Origin: Catenaria anguillulae PL171 | Lineage: Eukaryota > Blastocladiomycota > Blastocladiomycetes > Blastocladiales > Catenariaceae | Length of the DNA: 64,000 bases | Reading direction: 5' to 3' | Assembly (NCBI GenBank): GCA_002102555.1 | Contig: MCFL01000129.1 | Span: 1-64,000 of the forward strand | Shown: positions 10,795-21,313 of the stretch, piece by piece | Numbering within the stretch: the stretch's first letter is position 1 | How the letters are laid out: each line of letters opens with the position of its first letter | Program-made: the position numbers and the translations under genes | The notes under the pieces: generated by a model | Databases searched by the model: none | What the model was told of the DNA's origin: nothing | What the model saw: only the letters and a program-made list of their open reading frames with translations

Positions 10795-11339
10795 CTAGCC
10801 AGGACCAACCTATCATCAAGAAGCCGCCCAAGAGCAGCAATAATGAGTGAGCTCACATGCACACACAAAGCAGCAATCATGTCAAGAGGTGGACATACCT
10901 TGGGGATATCGTGGTGCTCGGACAGCGACTCGAGGTACTTGTTAAAGTCATCCACCTTCTCCTTGTGGCTCTTTGACGCCATCTTGTGAATCCTGTCTCT
11001 TTGCCGCTTGCGTTGGGCCTCCTCAAATGCCAACTGGGCCGCCGTCTTTGTCACCACAATCACCGGTTCAGTTGATGGTGGCCGATCGCTTAAGTGGTCC
11101 CGGTTGGCGGCCGACGAAGACGACGGCGATGAGGTGGAGGATGGGTCTTTGTCGGACTTGCTCTTCTTCTTCTTCCTGTTGAGTGTCGTGTGAATGACCC
11201 TACACATTCATTTGTGTGCCAAACTATGCATCAACGCAACGCACTTTGAGACTTTGCCACCGGCAACCTTGGCCAACTTCTCGCCGCCCTTGAGCTTGAG
11301 GCCGCCCTTTGTGATGACGTCGTCGTACGCGGATGACAT
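10795..11339 (-). CDS. FAM32A: FAM32A-like nuclear protein
   Basis: Three exons: 11245-11339, 10899-11175 and a 15-base last exon 10795-10809; 128 residues. The N-terminus MSSAYDDVITKGGLKLKGGE plus a Lys-rich block, and the C-terminal AAQLAFEEAQRKRQRDRIHK, KSHKEKVDDFNKYLESLSEH and HDIPKV match FAM32A along its length. Human FAM32A is a spliceosome factor that reaches the active site through its C-terminal tail; here the family's DIPKV is completed by the tiny last exon as DIPKVGPG, shorter than the animal DIPKVSWTK. It overlaps no neighbour and converges with the DEAD-box gene. Confidence 0.9.
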
Positions 11340-11562
11340 TGTGGCTCTTGCTACGATTTCATCGAGTCATTATCAGAGCTGGCATAGCACTCTATGGATA
11401 GTGCTCGATTCCGCTTGCGACCATTCGATGGCTCCCATCGATAGACTGACCGCTGAAAGGCATTTATCAACATCTATCGGCCCATCACGAGACTGAATGG
11501 ATATGTAAATATTGATGCCAAGTGGGAAGAAAGCGAATAATAAGTCATGAAAAATGCGATCC

Positions 11563-14204
11563 TTAATCGTCAATCACCACGACAATTGTTGGCTTCTTTT
11601 CACCGTCCCTGTTCTTCGTCGCGACCCGCTTGCTCGGCTGCTCCCCGATAGCGTTTTCCTTCTCTACAACGGGCAGCACCGTCGCCGCTATACTACTCTC
11701 CACTGGCAACACTGCAGCTGCTCCGCTACTCCTCTCCACCACCTTGACCTCGCCCACCGCGGCGCGTGCCGTGTCCACCATGGACATGACCGTCTTTTCG
11801 GCAAACCCATAGATGTTGAACAAATCCTTTGCCGAAGCAATCCCGCCACACGCCCGTGCATGGTCCACGATTTGCTTTGCCTTGCCGTGGATTCCAAACC
11901 CGGGAAACCGCGCAGCAATCTTTGCGGGATCACCGCAATTGACCATCTGGAGCAAATAATCGGATGCTTGGGCCGACATGACAATATCGGGCAATGTGCC
12001 CGATGCCTTTGCCTTTTTCTTTCCGTGTCCGCGGCCACCCGACGTCCTTGAAGCGGTGGGCGAACTCGGCGCAGGCCCGAGGGGCGAGTCGGGAATGGTC
12101 AACGAGAGCGGCGGCGCGGCAGCGAGGCCCGACGAGACCTTTGGCAGCGGCGTCGATCGGTACTTTGCCAACACCTGGTTGGCACGCGCCAGCGTCTCTG
12201 CACGCGACCGCGACCGGGGCGTCAGCGGTACAGTGGAGACTTTGGCCATGCCACCACTTGCACTTGCAGGCACCTTGCCCTTCTTGATCCTTGAGAGCTT
12301 GGCGTCGCTCCCGCTCCCGCTTGCGCTCTCGCCCTTGACTGCATCGAGCAAGTGCTTGGCGCCAGAGTTACACGCGTCAATCGCCTGCTTGCACGCCTTG
12401 CGCACGCGGTCGTCCACGCGGGAATCCTTGAGCACATTGCCAAAGTATACGGCGGCCATCTTGAGATTGCCGTTGCGCACGTGGTCTTGCGCGAGCCTGA
12501 GCAAGTCGGCCGACAACAACGCCATCGTGCCTGGCGTGTGTGCAGGAGCCGTGGGCATCAGCGGGGCACGTCGCGCGGGCGTGGCAAATGGCTGGGCCGG
12601 CACAGGTGGCGGCGGAGGCGGTTGCGTGGCGGCCGCAAACAAGAGCTCGAGTTTGGCAGTGACATTGGCCAGCTCCTTTTTGATAGCGTCGAGCGCTGGG
12701 TCGGGGTCGGTGCGCTGGCGTTTGTGCGCGGGACCGAGTGACGCCGCGTCGTCGTCGTCGTCGTCGTCGTCATGGGTCGGGTCCACGGGCGCTGCGCGTT
12801 TACGTGACGCTGGTGCCGTCGGCGGAGGCGGCGGCGGCGGAGCAACGAGGAGCGTGTTGGCGACGGGTTCGTTGACGATCTGCACACTTTTCGTGGCAAA
12901 CGCCAACGTGGCTTTGGTTTCACGGGCACAATCCGCCGACGGGCCGGCGTTGGCAATGATGAGGGCCTGTGCATGGCCGCCCAGCGAATCCTTGAGAATC
13001 TTTGTGAGTTTGGAGTCGCCGTAGGGCACGTGCCCGCGCTTGGGCCGGTTGAGCGCAGTCACCACCTTGTCGAGGGCAAACAGAGATGAGTTGATGGCTT
13101 TGGACTCGTCCATCTGCAGACCCTTGTTGCCGGTCTTTTTGTTGTTTTCCGAACCGGCAAGGTCGACAAGGTTCACCTTGGCGAAGGTGATGGCACCAGA
13201 GGGGTGCGCCGAGCGAGAAACGAGAACGAGTTGCACAAAGAGATGCGAGCGGGACGACTTGGCGTTGAGGTTGGTGGCCCCAACCGCCCGGGATTTGAGC
13301 CCACGCCTGGGTGCAACGCAAAGGTGAAGGTGACATTGGCTTATGTCAGATGCAAACAAAGCGCACAAGCAAGAAAGAAAGCATGATGGACGTACTGGTA
13401 GAGGGCCACAAACTGGTCGTAGTCGACCACATGCCGCATTTCTACTTGCCGGTACTCGTGGCAAGTGTCGGCCACCAGCTTGGCCCGAATCGCGCCCAAG
13501 AGTCCATCCTCGTGCCCAGACCCAGACCCGCCCACCCTATTCCCAATTCCCTTGGGTTTATTGGGCACCCCAACCCGAGCCGATCCCACACCCGATCCCG
13601 ATCCTGACTGTTTTGAGATGACGAGCAAATCCTCAATGGCATCCATGTACAATTCAAACATGGCCATATGCACCTCGACTTGCGCCAGCTTGCGCGCCGC
13701 TTTGACTTGGGGTGCCTTGTGGAACAAGTACTGCGCCGATCGGTACACGACGCCACGGTTGTCGGCGCTGCCCTCGATCGTGAACGTCTTTCCCGACCCG
13801 GTCATGCCATAGGCAAAGACGGTGGCCGACACACCGCCAAAGGCGTCATCAAGCATGGGCCGGACGTGCGCAAACACATCGTCCTGCGAGGCAGTTGGCG
13901 GCAAGCAATGGTCGAGCTTGTACTGGGACCAGGTGCCATGGTCGTTGAGGTTGACGATGGTTGGATTGTGTGGGTCCAGGCGCAAGCATTCGGCGGGAGA
14001 CTCTTTGTTGGCAAGTGGCGGGCGGACGCGAAGGATGGCGCGGACAGCTTTGGCTTTGGAAGAAGATGCTGATGTGGCGGCGGCCGCGGCGGGCGTGGAC
14101 GAATCCTTGCGTTTGAACATGGGAACCGGCTTGGCGGCGGCGCTTGCGCTGCTGGCGGAGGTGAGGAAGGACGGGATGGTGGTAGTGGGGGGCTTCATCT
14201 TCAT
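11563..14204 (-). CDS. KIF22: Kinesin-10 family chromokinesin (KIF22/Kid-like) with helix-hairpin-helix
   Basis: Two exons, 13396-14204 and 11563-13306; about 850 residues. An N-terminal kinesin motor: strand RAILRVRPP near residue 55, P-loop YGMTGSGKT near 135, switch I NAKSSRSH and switch II LVDLAGSE. It is followed by a long low-complexity linker with an acidic run, a basic Ser-rich region and, near the C-terminus, a helix-hairpin-helix DNA-binding segment (FPGFGIHGKAKQIVDHA to FNIYGFAEKTV). Motor plus HhH is the KIF22/Kid layout: chromosome-arm transport on the spindle. I chose ATG 14204 (MKMKPPTTT); the open frame continues ten codons upstream without an ATG. The intron keeps phase (CA|G) inside the motor. 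Confidence 0.92.
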
Positions 14205-14608
14205 GGTTCCGATCCGCTCGGACGCAATGCTCAATCATTATATCATTGGGCCAATGATGGAATCTTTTCAAGTTCAATACTTACATCAAACGGAGGCGAC
14301 ATGGACATGAGCTGCAGAAGCTGATCAGCGGCAACCGTCCACGTGATCACGGGCAGCGCAAGAATGCAACCCCCAACCGTCACTCAATGTCTGAACACGG
14401 CCGACAATGGAGACGACGGCTGCCCGCCAACCACACTGTGTGCTCCCATGTCCTTGTGTCTATAGTGTCAGCCAGCACCCGATACTCAACCGACGCACCG
14501 ACCACCTCAACCTTTCAACCGCCCCGCCGACCGCTCCCAACGAGTCGCTGCGTATCGTATCGTCACCCGACCGCCACCCTATACGCCAAAGAAATCAACG
14601 CAAAAAAA
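14205..14608. promoter_or_regulatory. Divergent promoter region, kinesin and NOG1
   Basis: About 400 bp separating a mitotic kinesin gene from a ribosome-biogenesis gene transcribed in opposite directions. The frame of NOG1 is open upstream to 14387, but the conserved start is at 14609. No specific factor site assigned. Confidence 0.5.
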
Positions 14609-16507
14609 ATGTCCTACTACAACTTCAAGCGCATCCAAGTGGTGCCGTCGTCGTCCGACTTTGTCGACATCATCCTGTCCAAGACGCAGCGCAAAACGCC
14701 CACCGTCATCCACCCAAACTACTCGATCGGCCGCATCCGCCAGTTTTACATGCGCAAGGTCAAGTATGCGCAAGAAGCCTTCAACGAGAAATTCACCGAC
14801 CTGCTGGGCCAGTTCCCCAAGCTCGACGACATCCACCCGTTCTACTCGGACCTCATGAACGTGCTCTACGACAAGGACCATTACAAGCTTGCCCTGGGCC
14901 AGCTCAACACGGCCCGCCACCTCATTGAACAGCTCGCAAAGGACTATGTGCGCCTGCTCAAGTTTGGTGACTCGCTGTACCGCTGCAAGCAGCTCAAGCG
15001 CGCCGCCTTGGGCCGCATGGCCACCATCATCAAGGGCCAGCGCGACTCGTTGGCCTACCTCGAGCAAGTCCGCCAGCACTTGGCGCGTTTGCCGTCGATT
15101 GACCCAAACACTCGTACTTTGCTCGTGTGCGGGTACCCGAACGTGGGCAAGTCGTCGTTTATGAACAAGTTGACGCGCGCCGATGTTGAGGTGCAGCCCT
15201 ATGCATTCACCACCAAATCCTTGTTTGTCGGCCATATGGATTACGAGTATGTGCGGTGGCAAGTCATTGATACGCCCGGAATTCTCGACCATCCGCTCGA
15301 GGACCGCAACACGATTGAAATGCAATCCATCACGGCTCTCGCGCATCTCAAGGCCGCCATCTTGTTCTTCATTGACCTTTCGGAACAGTGCGGGTACTCA
15401 ATCAAGGAACAAACCAGCCTGTTCCACTCGATTCGCCCCTTGTTTGCCAACAAGCCCGTGCTGCTTGTCGTTAACAAGATTGACGTGCGCAAGTACGAGG
15501 ACCTGGATGCCGACGAAAAGGTGCTTGTGGACGGATGCCTGACCGAGGGCGTGACGCTTGTGCAGCAGAGTTGTTGGACCGACGACGGCGTCATGCAGGT
15601 GCGCAACTCGGCGTGTGCAAAGCTGCTGGCCATGCGTGTGGAGACCAAGCTCCGCGCAAACAAAATGGACGATGTGCTTTCCCGCCTTAATGTGGCCATG
15701 CCGCAAGCGCGCGATAACAAGGCCCGGCCGGCGTTTATCCCTGCCGAGCTCGCGTCGCGCAAGCCTTATGATGCCAACGATCCGGACCGCCGCAAGCTCG
15801 AGCGCGACCTTGAGTTGGAGCAAGGTGGACCAGGCGTGTACTCTGTCGATTTGCGCAAAAAGTACTTGTTGGCCGACGACGAGTGGAAGTACGATGCCAT
15901 GCCCGAGATCATGGACGGCAAGAACGTGGCCGACTTCTTTGATGCCGAGATTGAAGAGCGGCTCAAGATGCTCGAGCTTGAGGAGGAGCGGCTGGCCGCC
16001 GAGGGCCACTATGATTCGGACCAGTGGGACGAGTCGGACGAGGAGGAGGCGGCGGCAAACTCGGAGCTCAAGGCAGCCGCCGAGACCCTGCGCGCAAAGA
16101 AGCTGCTCATTCAACAGGCCAACCAGCTCAAGCGCGGCAAGAACCGGCCGTCGGTCGGGCTCAAAGTCAAGGCAAAGACAAAGACCATTGACGAGTTTGC
16201 AGAGTCGCTGGCCAAGGTGTCAATGGAGCCCGACATGGACCGTGCGCGGGATCGTGTTGCCAACCAGCGCAAGCGCAGCAGGTCCGAGGTGCGTCCGCAA
16301 GACCACGATGCCAACAAGCGCAGCAGGTTGGTTGCTGGGTTGGCCACCACTGGTCAAAAGGACAAGGCAGAGTCGCTCAGGAGGCAGACGCAGAAGGTGA
16401 CGCTCAAGCACGGCCGGGCGGGCGAGGCCGACAGGCACATTGCTGCAAAGTTGCCAAAGCATTTGTTTACGGGCAAGCGCGGGTTGGGCACTTCGGATCG
16501 CCGTTAA
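14609..16507 (+). CDS. NOG1: Nucleolar GTP-binding protein 1 (Nog1 / GTPBP4)
   Basis: Single exon, 632 residues from MSYYNFKRIQVVPSSSDFVD, matching the family N-terminus; the open frame upstream (from 14387) is not conserved and I leave it out. The N-terminal helical domain (IHPNYSIGRIRQFYMRKVKY) precedes the GTPase: G1 GYPNVGKSS, G3 DTPGILD and G4 NKID. The C-terminal half carries the conserved IPAELASRKPYD-like segment, acidic clusters and a basic tail ending KHLFTGKRGLGTSDRR. Nog1 binds pre-60S particles in the nucleolus and is needed for large-subunit maturation. All motifs intact. Confidence 0.97.
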   Translation: MSYYNFKRIQVVPSSSDFVDIILSKTQRKTPTVIHPNYSIGRIRQFYMRKVKYAQEAFNEKFTDLLGQFPKLDDIHPFYSDLMNVLYDKDHYKLALGQLNTARHLIEQLAKDYVRLLKFGDSLYRCKQLKRAALGRMATIIKGQRDSLAYLEQVRQHLARLPSIDPNTRTLLVCGYPNVGKSSFMNKLTRADVEVQPYAFTTKSLFVGHMDYEYVRWQVIDTPGILDHPLEDRNTIEMQSITALAHLKAAILFFIDLSEQCGYSIKEQTSLFHSIRPLFANKPVLLVVNKIDVRKYEDLDADEKVLVDGCLTEGVTLVQQSCWTDDGVMQVRNSACAKLLAMRVETKLRANKMDDVLSRLNVAMPQARDNKARPAFIPAELASRKPYDANDPDRRKLERDLELEQGGPGVYSVDLRKKYLLADDEWKYDAMPEIMDGKNVADFFDAEIEERLKMLELEEERLAAEGHYDSDQWDESDEEEAAANSELKAAAETLRAKKLLIQQANQLKRGKNRPSVGLKVKAKTKTIDEFAESLAKVSMEPDMDRARDRVANQRKRSRSEVRPQDHDANKRSRLVAGLATTGQKDKAESLRRQTQKVTLKHGRAGEADRHIAAKLPKHLFTGKRGLGTSDRR

Positions 16508-17448
16508 TTTTTTTCCTGTGTTCTTGGTTTGGGGCTTGTCCTCGTTGCTTTCTTTGCCCCCGCTCCCTTTTGCTCTCGTTGTATAGTCCTCTCGTCTTCT
16601 TTCTTGCCCCTTTGGTCTCTCTTTGTGTGTACTACTCCCAGTGAGATCTCTCTGTGCCCTCCCTCGCAATTTGACTTTTCTTTTTGGTTTCGTTTAGTTG
16701 CTTTTCTTTTTCCGTTTTCCTGCCCCTCTGTATAAACGTATTAATTCTCTGCACCATCCTTGATACACATTGTGCCTACTCACTGTACATTGCTGCCTGA
16801 TGAGTCTCTGGCCCATAACTTTTCACCTGCGGTGCCTCCTCGCTTCGGCGCAGACTTGTCAATCAACCAGTATGAGCAGATTATATGCATACCTGGACCA
16901 AGAAGACCAAGAGTGCTCAGTGATTTCTTGAATAAGTACTCTTGTGCTTGTGCATGAGCTATTTAACATGCCTGGGAGAGCCATTCTTGGCGCCGACTGG
17001 AGCCTGAGCGCGCTGGCCCCAGGGTGGGTGAAGCCTGGAGATGTATTTGGCTGGGGACAAATCCATGAACCAGACGAGTCCCGATCAAGGCACGGTGAGA
17101 CATTTCACCCGCGCTTCCATCAGCCAGAGGACATGATCTCAAGGCCGCTGCTCAATGTTGGCTCTGCCCGAGGTCATGAGTAGATGGCATGGACTCTGTC
17201 TTACGAAGAGCACTCCGAACAGGATACTACCAGGCTCCAGCCCGTCACCACAGCAATAAAAAGACTGCACACTACCCGGCCGTTCAAGTGCATTTTGGCA
17301 GGCTCAAGAACCCACACCCAACAATTCGAAATCCTTGGCAGATATTTTCTCTCAGCGCGTATTCATACATCTTACACGCGTCTCCACGTCCCCTCCTCTC
17401 ACTACCTCTCAACTGTCCCCCCGCCTCTCGACTCTTTTTCCTTCCACT
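16508..17448. other. Spacer, NOG1 to subtilase
   Basis: T/C-rich 3' UTR of NOG1 followed by about 700 bp with no recognisable gene; the last 100 bp before the subtilase start are C/T-rich, typical of a fungal 5' leader. Confidence 0.55.
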
Positions 17449-19024
17449 ATGCATACACCCACGTTCTTATTGTGGATTGCCGTGGTTGCATCCGCAACAA
17501 CCCTCGCCGCTCCAGCCGTCCGTCAAACTACCCAAGAATGGATCATCGAGCTCGACACGTCGGCCCCTGAAGCATCTGTCACGCAGGCTCGTGACAGCGT
17601 CATGCAATGGTACCAAACGCGCGGACTGGCCAACCTTGCCGGTGAATCGGCCATGACCTCCATTGCGATTGGCACTGGGTTCAACGCGTTGACCATGCCT
17701 GCTGCTGGCAGCGAGCAAGACATGGCTGCGCTCGAGGCATTGGCGACAGTCAGGAGCGTGAGTGAGGCAACTGAGTGGCAAGTGTTTGGTTCACAGACGA
17801 ATGCATCAGCTGGACTGGGTACGTGTTGCGATCATTTTCAGTTATAATCGGACGGGGAGGCCAACGGAATGTTGCCACTAAACCTCAGATCGGATCGATG
17901 GCGTTCGCGATGGCGTCTTCAACTTTCCCGACAATGCGCAAGGCCGTGGTGTCGATGTGTATGTTATTGACTCTGGGCTCGACACAAACCACACCCAGTT
18001 TGCGGGTCGTGCGGCTGCTTTCGACTTGACTGGCAATCGCAACGGCACGTCCACCACAACGGATCCCAATGGGTATAATACTTGCATTCACCCGTGTATT
18101 TGGAACGTTGGCTGACCCGGGTCAATTGTTTTGCTTAGGCATGGATCGCACGTGGCCGGCATCATTGGTGGAACCATCAGCGGCGTTGCCAAGCAAGTCA
18201 ACCTGATTGGCCTACAAGTGTTTGACGCGAGAGGCCGCGGGTCCAACGCCGCCATCTTGCAAGCACTGCAGTCCGTCTCCAACAAGGGGAAAGAGAATGG
18301 GAATCGGCCAGCAGTCGTCAACATGTCATTGTACGCCCACTGTTCCCTTAAAATTCTTGTCATGGACTGGTCTCACAATCGCAATATACTCAATACAGAG
18401 GAGGACCTCGCTCACAAGCCGACGGTGCTTTTCAACGCGCCATCGAGGTACTCATCCAGCAAGGAATTGCCGTTGTTGTGGCCGCAGGCAATTCGGCTCA
18501 AGACGCTTGCACCGTGTCGCCAGCATTCATTCCGTCCGTCATCACGGTTGCGGCGGCAAACACGACCAACGACCAGCTCGCGACCTTTTCCAACGTTGGT
18601 TCGTGCGTATCCATCATTGCGCCTGGTGTGGACGTGCCATCGGTTCGGGCAGGTACCAAGGATGGGCTTACAAACAAGTCAGGGACGAGTATGGCGAGGT
18701 ACGTCTTGGGAATCATCTTGTGGGCTCGAGGTCGACGGGACGGGGCAGGTTTTTTTTTACTGACTGACTGTCATTTCCTGTTTATGTAGCCCATTTGTCG
18801 CTGGCGTCATGGCGGCGCTCATGTCGACCGGCCTCAATGCCGAGACAGCAAAAGCGCAGCTGCTGGGCTCGGCGCAAAAAGGCATCATGAGCGGCAATTT
18901 GAGGAACACAACAAACACGTTCCTCCTGTTTGACCAAAACTTGGGCCAGAATCGGAATGGGAATGGCACGGCCAGGAATGGCGGTGATGGTGGTCGCCAG
19001 GCGGAGCGTTGTCAAGCTGCTTAG
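17449..19024 (+). CDS. Secreted subtilisin-like serine protease (S8, proteinase K type)
   Basis: Five exons: 17449-17818, 17889-18072, 18139-18330, 18399-18698, 18790-19024; phases agree. A signal peptide (MHTPTFLLWIAVVASATTLA) precedes an I9-type inhibitor propeptide (WIIELDTSAPE... LEALATVRSVSEATEWQVF). The catalytic domain begins near AGLDRIDG, as in proteinase K. Catalytic triad: Asp in VYVIDSGLD, His in NGHGSHVAG (joined across intron 2), Ser in SGTSMASP (joined across intron 4); oxyanion Asn in AAGNSA. It ends with a short Asn/Gly-rich tail. Expected role: secreted protein digestion; in nematode-parasitic or saprobic zoosporic fungi such enzymes act on host or substrate protein. Appears complete and active. 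Confidence 0.93.
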
Positions 19025-19482
19025 TTGTTGATGTGGGATTGTTTTATTCCATGTAATGTATGCCATGATTTGACATCTGGATTGGTCCTCGCGGAAGGGC
19101 ACTCATTCGCAGGTGCGAGTACATATGAGTTGAAGCCCCGGTGTGTTGATGTTTCTGTCCTGGTGCTCGAATCTTGAGCTCGAGTCAAGCTGGATGGACT
19201 TGATGCGGACATGATGACGGGGGCAGATGATCACGATGGCAAATGACATCAGGAACGCTGCTGTGGTCGAAAATTCAACGCACACCACGCGCGCGTGATG
19301 TCAAAAAGGAGAAACGCTCGATCCACGGCGGCCTTCGATCAGGCCGAATCCTTCCATGTCGCCCATTCAAGATATTTACTTCCTTGACGCTGACCTTCCC
19401 GAGCTTGCTCAAGCTCTCCTGTCGACGTCGTCACCGCCATCCTCGTCTTGCAACACCCCACCTCACCATACTACACGACATC
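19025..19482. other. Spacer, subtilase to acyl-CoA dehydrogenase
   Basis: No gene. The frame of the next gene is open upstream from 19243, but those residues are not conserved and the mitochondrial presequence begins at 19483. Confidence 0.55.
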
Positions 19483-20807
19483 ATGATGCTCCGCACGCTG
19501 ACTGCCGCCGCCTCGCGCACCCCCGCTGCCCGCCGCGCCTTTGCGTCCGCCTCTGGGTCTGCCCCGTCGGGCATTTCCTTCTCGCTGACCGAAGAGCAGG
19601 CCTCGCTGCAAGACCTCGCGCGCAAGTTTACTGCTGACCACATCACGCCCAACGCGGCGCACCACGACCGCACGGGCGAGTACCCGACCGACATTATTCG
19701 CGCGGCCTGGGAGCTCGGCCTTGTCAACACGCACATTCCCGAGGCGTACGGTGGACTTGGGCTCGGCGTCATGGACGGCGCGCTCATCTCGGAAGAGTTG
19801 TCGTTTGGTTGCTCGGGCATTCAGACGGCCATTGAGGCCAACGGATTGGCCGAGGCACCCGTGATTTTGGCGGCCAATGAGGAGTTGAAGAAGAAGTACC
19901 TGGGTCGCATGACTGAGGAGCCATTGATGGCCGCCTACTGTGTCACGGAACCTGGTGCGGGTTCCGATGTGGCGGCCGCCAAGACCAAGGCCGTCAAGAA
20001 GGGTGACAAGTATGTGATCAACGGCAGCAAGATGTGGATGTACGTCTTCTCCTTGTCTCGTTTCTCGCGCTCTTCAACACGTGCCTCACAAAATCACGCA
20101 CGTACGTCGTTCACAGCACCAACGGCGGCAAGGCCAACTGGTACTTTGTGCTTGCCCGTACCGCCGAAGACCCAAAGACCCCCGCCGGCAAGGCCTTCAC
20201 TGGGTTCATTGTCGAAGCCGACTCGCCCGGCATCACGGTTGGCCGCAAGGAAATCAACATGGGCCAGCGCGCCTCGGACACGCGCCAAATCACGTTTGAG
20301 GACGTGGAGGTGCCCGCGGCCAACATTGTGGGTGCCGAAGGTGCTGGCTTCAAGGTCGCCATGGGTGCCTTTGACACGACCCGCCCGCTGGTTGCTGCGG
20401 CGGCCGTGGGCCTGGCGCGCCGGTGCTTGCACGAGGCGGCGAGCTACGCTGCACAGCGCAAGACCATGGGCCAGCCCATCATTCACCATCAGGCCATTTC
20501 GTTCATGTTGGCCGATATGGCCATGGGCATTGAGGCGTCGCGGTTGCTTGTGTGGCGGTCGGCGGCCATGCGCGATGCGGGCGAGCGCAACACGTACTAT
20601 GCGTCGGCCGCAAAGTGCATGGCGAGTGAGGTGGCCAACAAGTGTGCGCAGGACGCGGTGCAGATCTTTGGTGGTGCTGGCTTCAACACCGAGATGCCCG
20701 TCGAGAAACTGTATCGTGACGCAAAGATCTTTATGATTTACGAGGGCACCAGTCAGATTCAGCGGTTGATCTTGTCCAAGTTCATTGCGGACGAGTACAC
20801 CAAGTAA
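19483..20807 (+). CDS. ACADM: Medium-chain acyl-CoA dehydrogenase (MCAD type), mitochondrial
   Basis: Two exons, 19483-20039 and 20117-20807; 415 residues. Presequence [20 protein letters not shown], then the ACAD fold: helical N-terminus ([17 protein letters not shown]), ACAD signature [26 protein letters not shown] joined across the intron, FVIEADSPGI-like segment, [20 protein letters not shown] and the catalytic Glu in [11 protein letters not shown]. The residues around [11 protein letters not shown] and [17 protein letters not shown] fit MCAD better than SCAD or isovaleryl-CoA dehydrogenase. It catalyses the first step of mitochondrial beta-oxidation with electrons passing to ETF. Saccharomyces lacks this enzyme, so it marks a fungus with mitochondrial beta-oxidation. 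Confidence 0.94.
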
Positions 20808-21313
20808 GTCAACAACAAGACGAGTTGGGGTGAAGGTGTTTTGGTGGCGCCCGATAGTTGGCGTGTGTGTCCCCTCGTTTGCTTTATCTGTGCAATTCAT
20901 GTTTGGGTTTCCTTTTCTTTGCGCCCCATGCCATGATCCAAATCTTTCATAAATACATACACTTGTCGTCGCGAGAATCGGAATGTGGAATATGATACAC
21001 CATCTCGGCCCCATGTGTTGCGCTGCAGCCCAGTCGTGTTTGCGTAGGTATGGGGTGCATGTCATATCATATGGAAGTATTAGTACGTTGTATGCACTAT
21101 GGAATGCCGCATATGACGGTTATTAGTCGACATCGATGAGCAAGAATGCACTCTGCGCAATCACTCCATAGCCTTTGTACTCGTCAACGCCCAACCTGCC
21201 CTATTACATGGGCGTCGATACGCTGATCCCACAGTGCCCACCATCCGCAGACCCTACTGACCGCGCTTCACTCTCCCATCCGTGATCCATCACCGCCGGC
21301 ATCCTCATCAGCA
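20808..21313. other. Spacer after acyl-CoA dehydrogenase
   Basis: Probable 3' UTR and promoter of the next gene. The long minus-strand frame covering 20094-21065 is a shadow of the dehydrogenase and runs out into this spacer. Confidence 0.55.

Noticed and set aside
12600-12950. Trinucleotide repeats as an independent repeat element
   Set aside because: GTC/GCG triplets encode the Asp and Pro runs of the kinesin linker; ordinary low-complexity coding sequence.
13307-13395. Two separate kinesin genes (one on each side of the gap)
   Set aside because: Good donor and acceptor join the two halves in phase inside the motor domain (VALYQ then RGLKSRAVGATN).
20094-21065. 323-residue minus-strand frame
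   Set aside because: Shadow of the acyl-CoA dehydrogenase on the other strand; no recognisable protein content.
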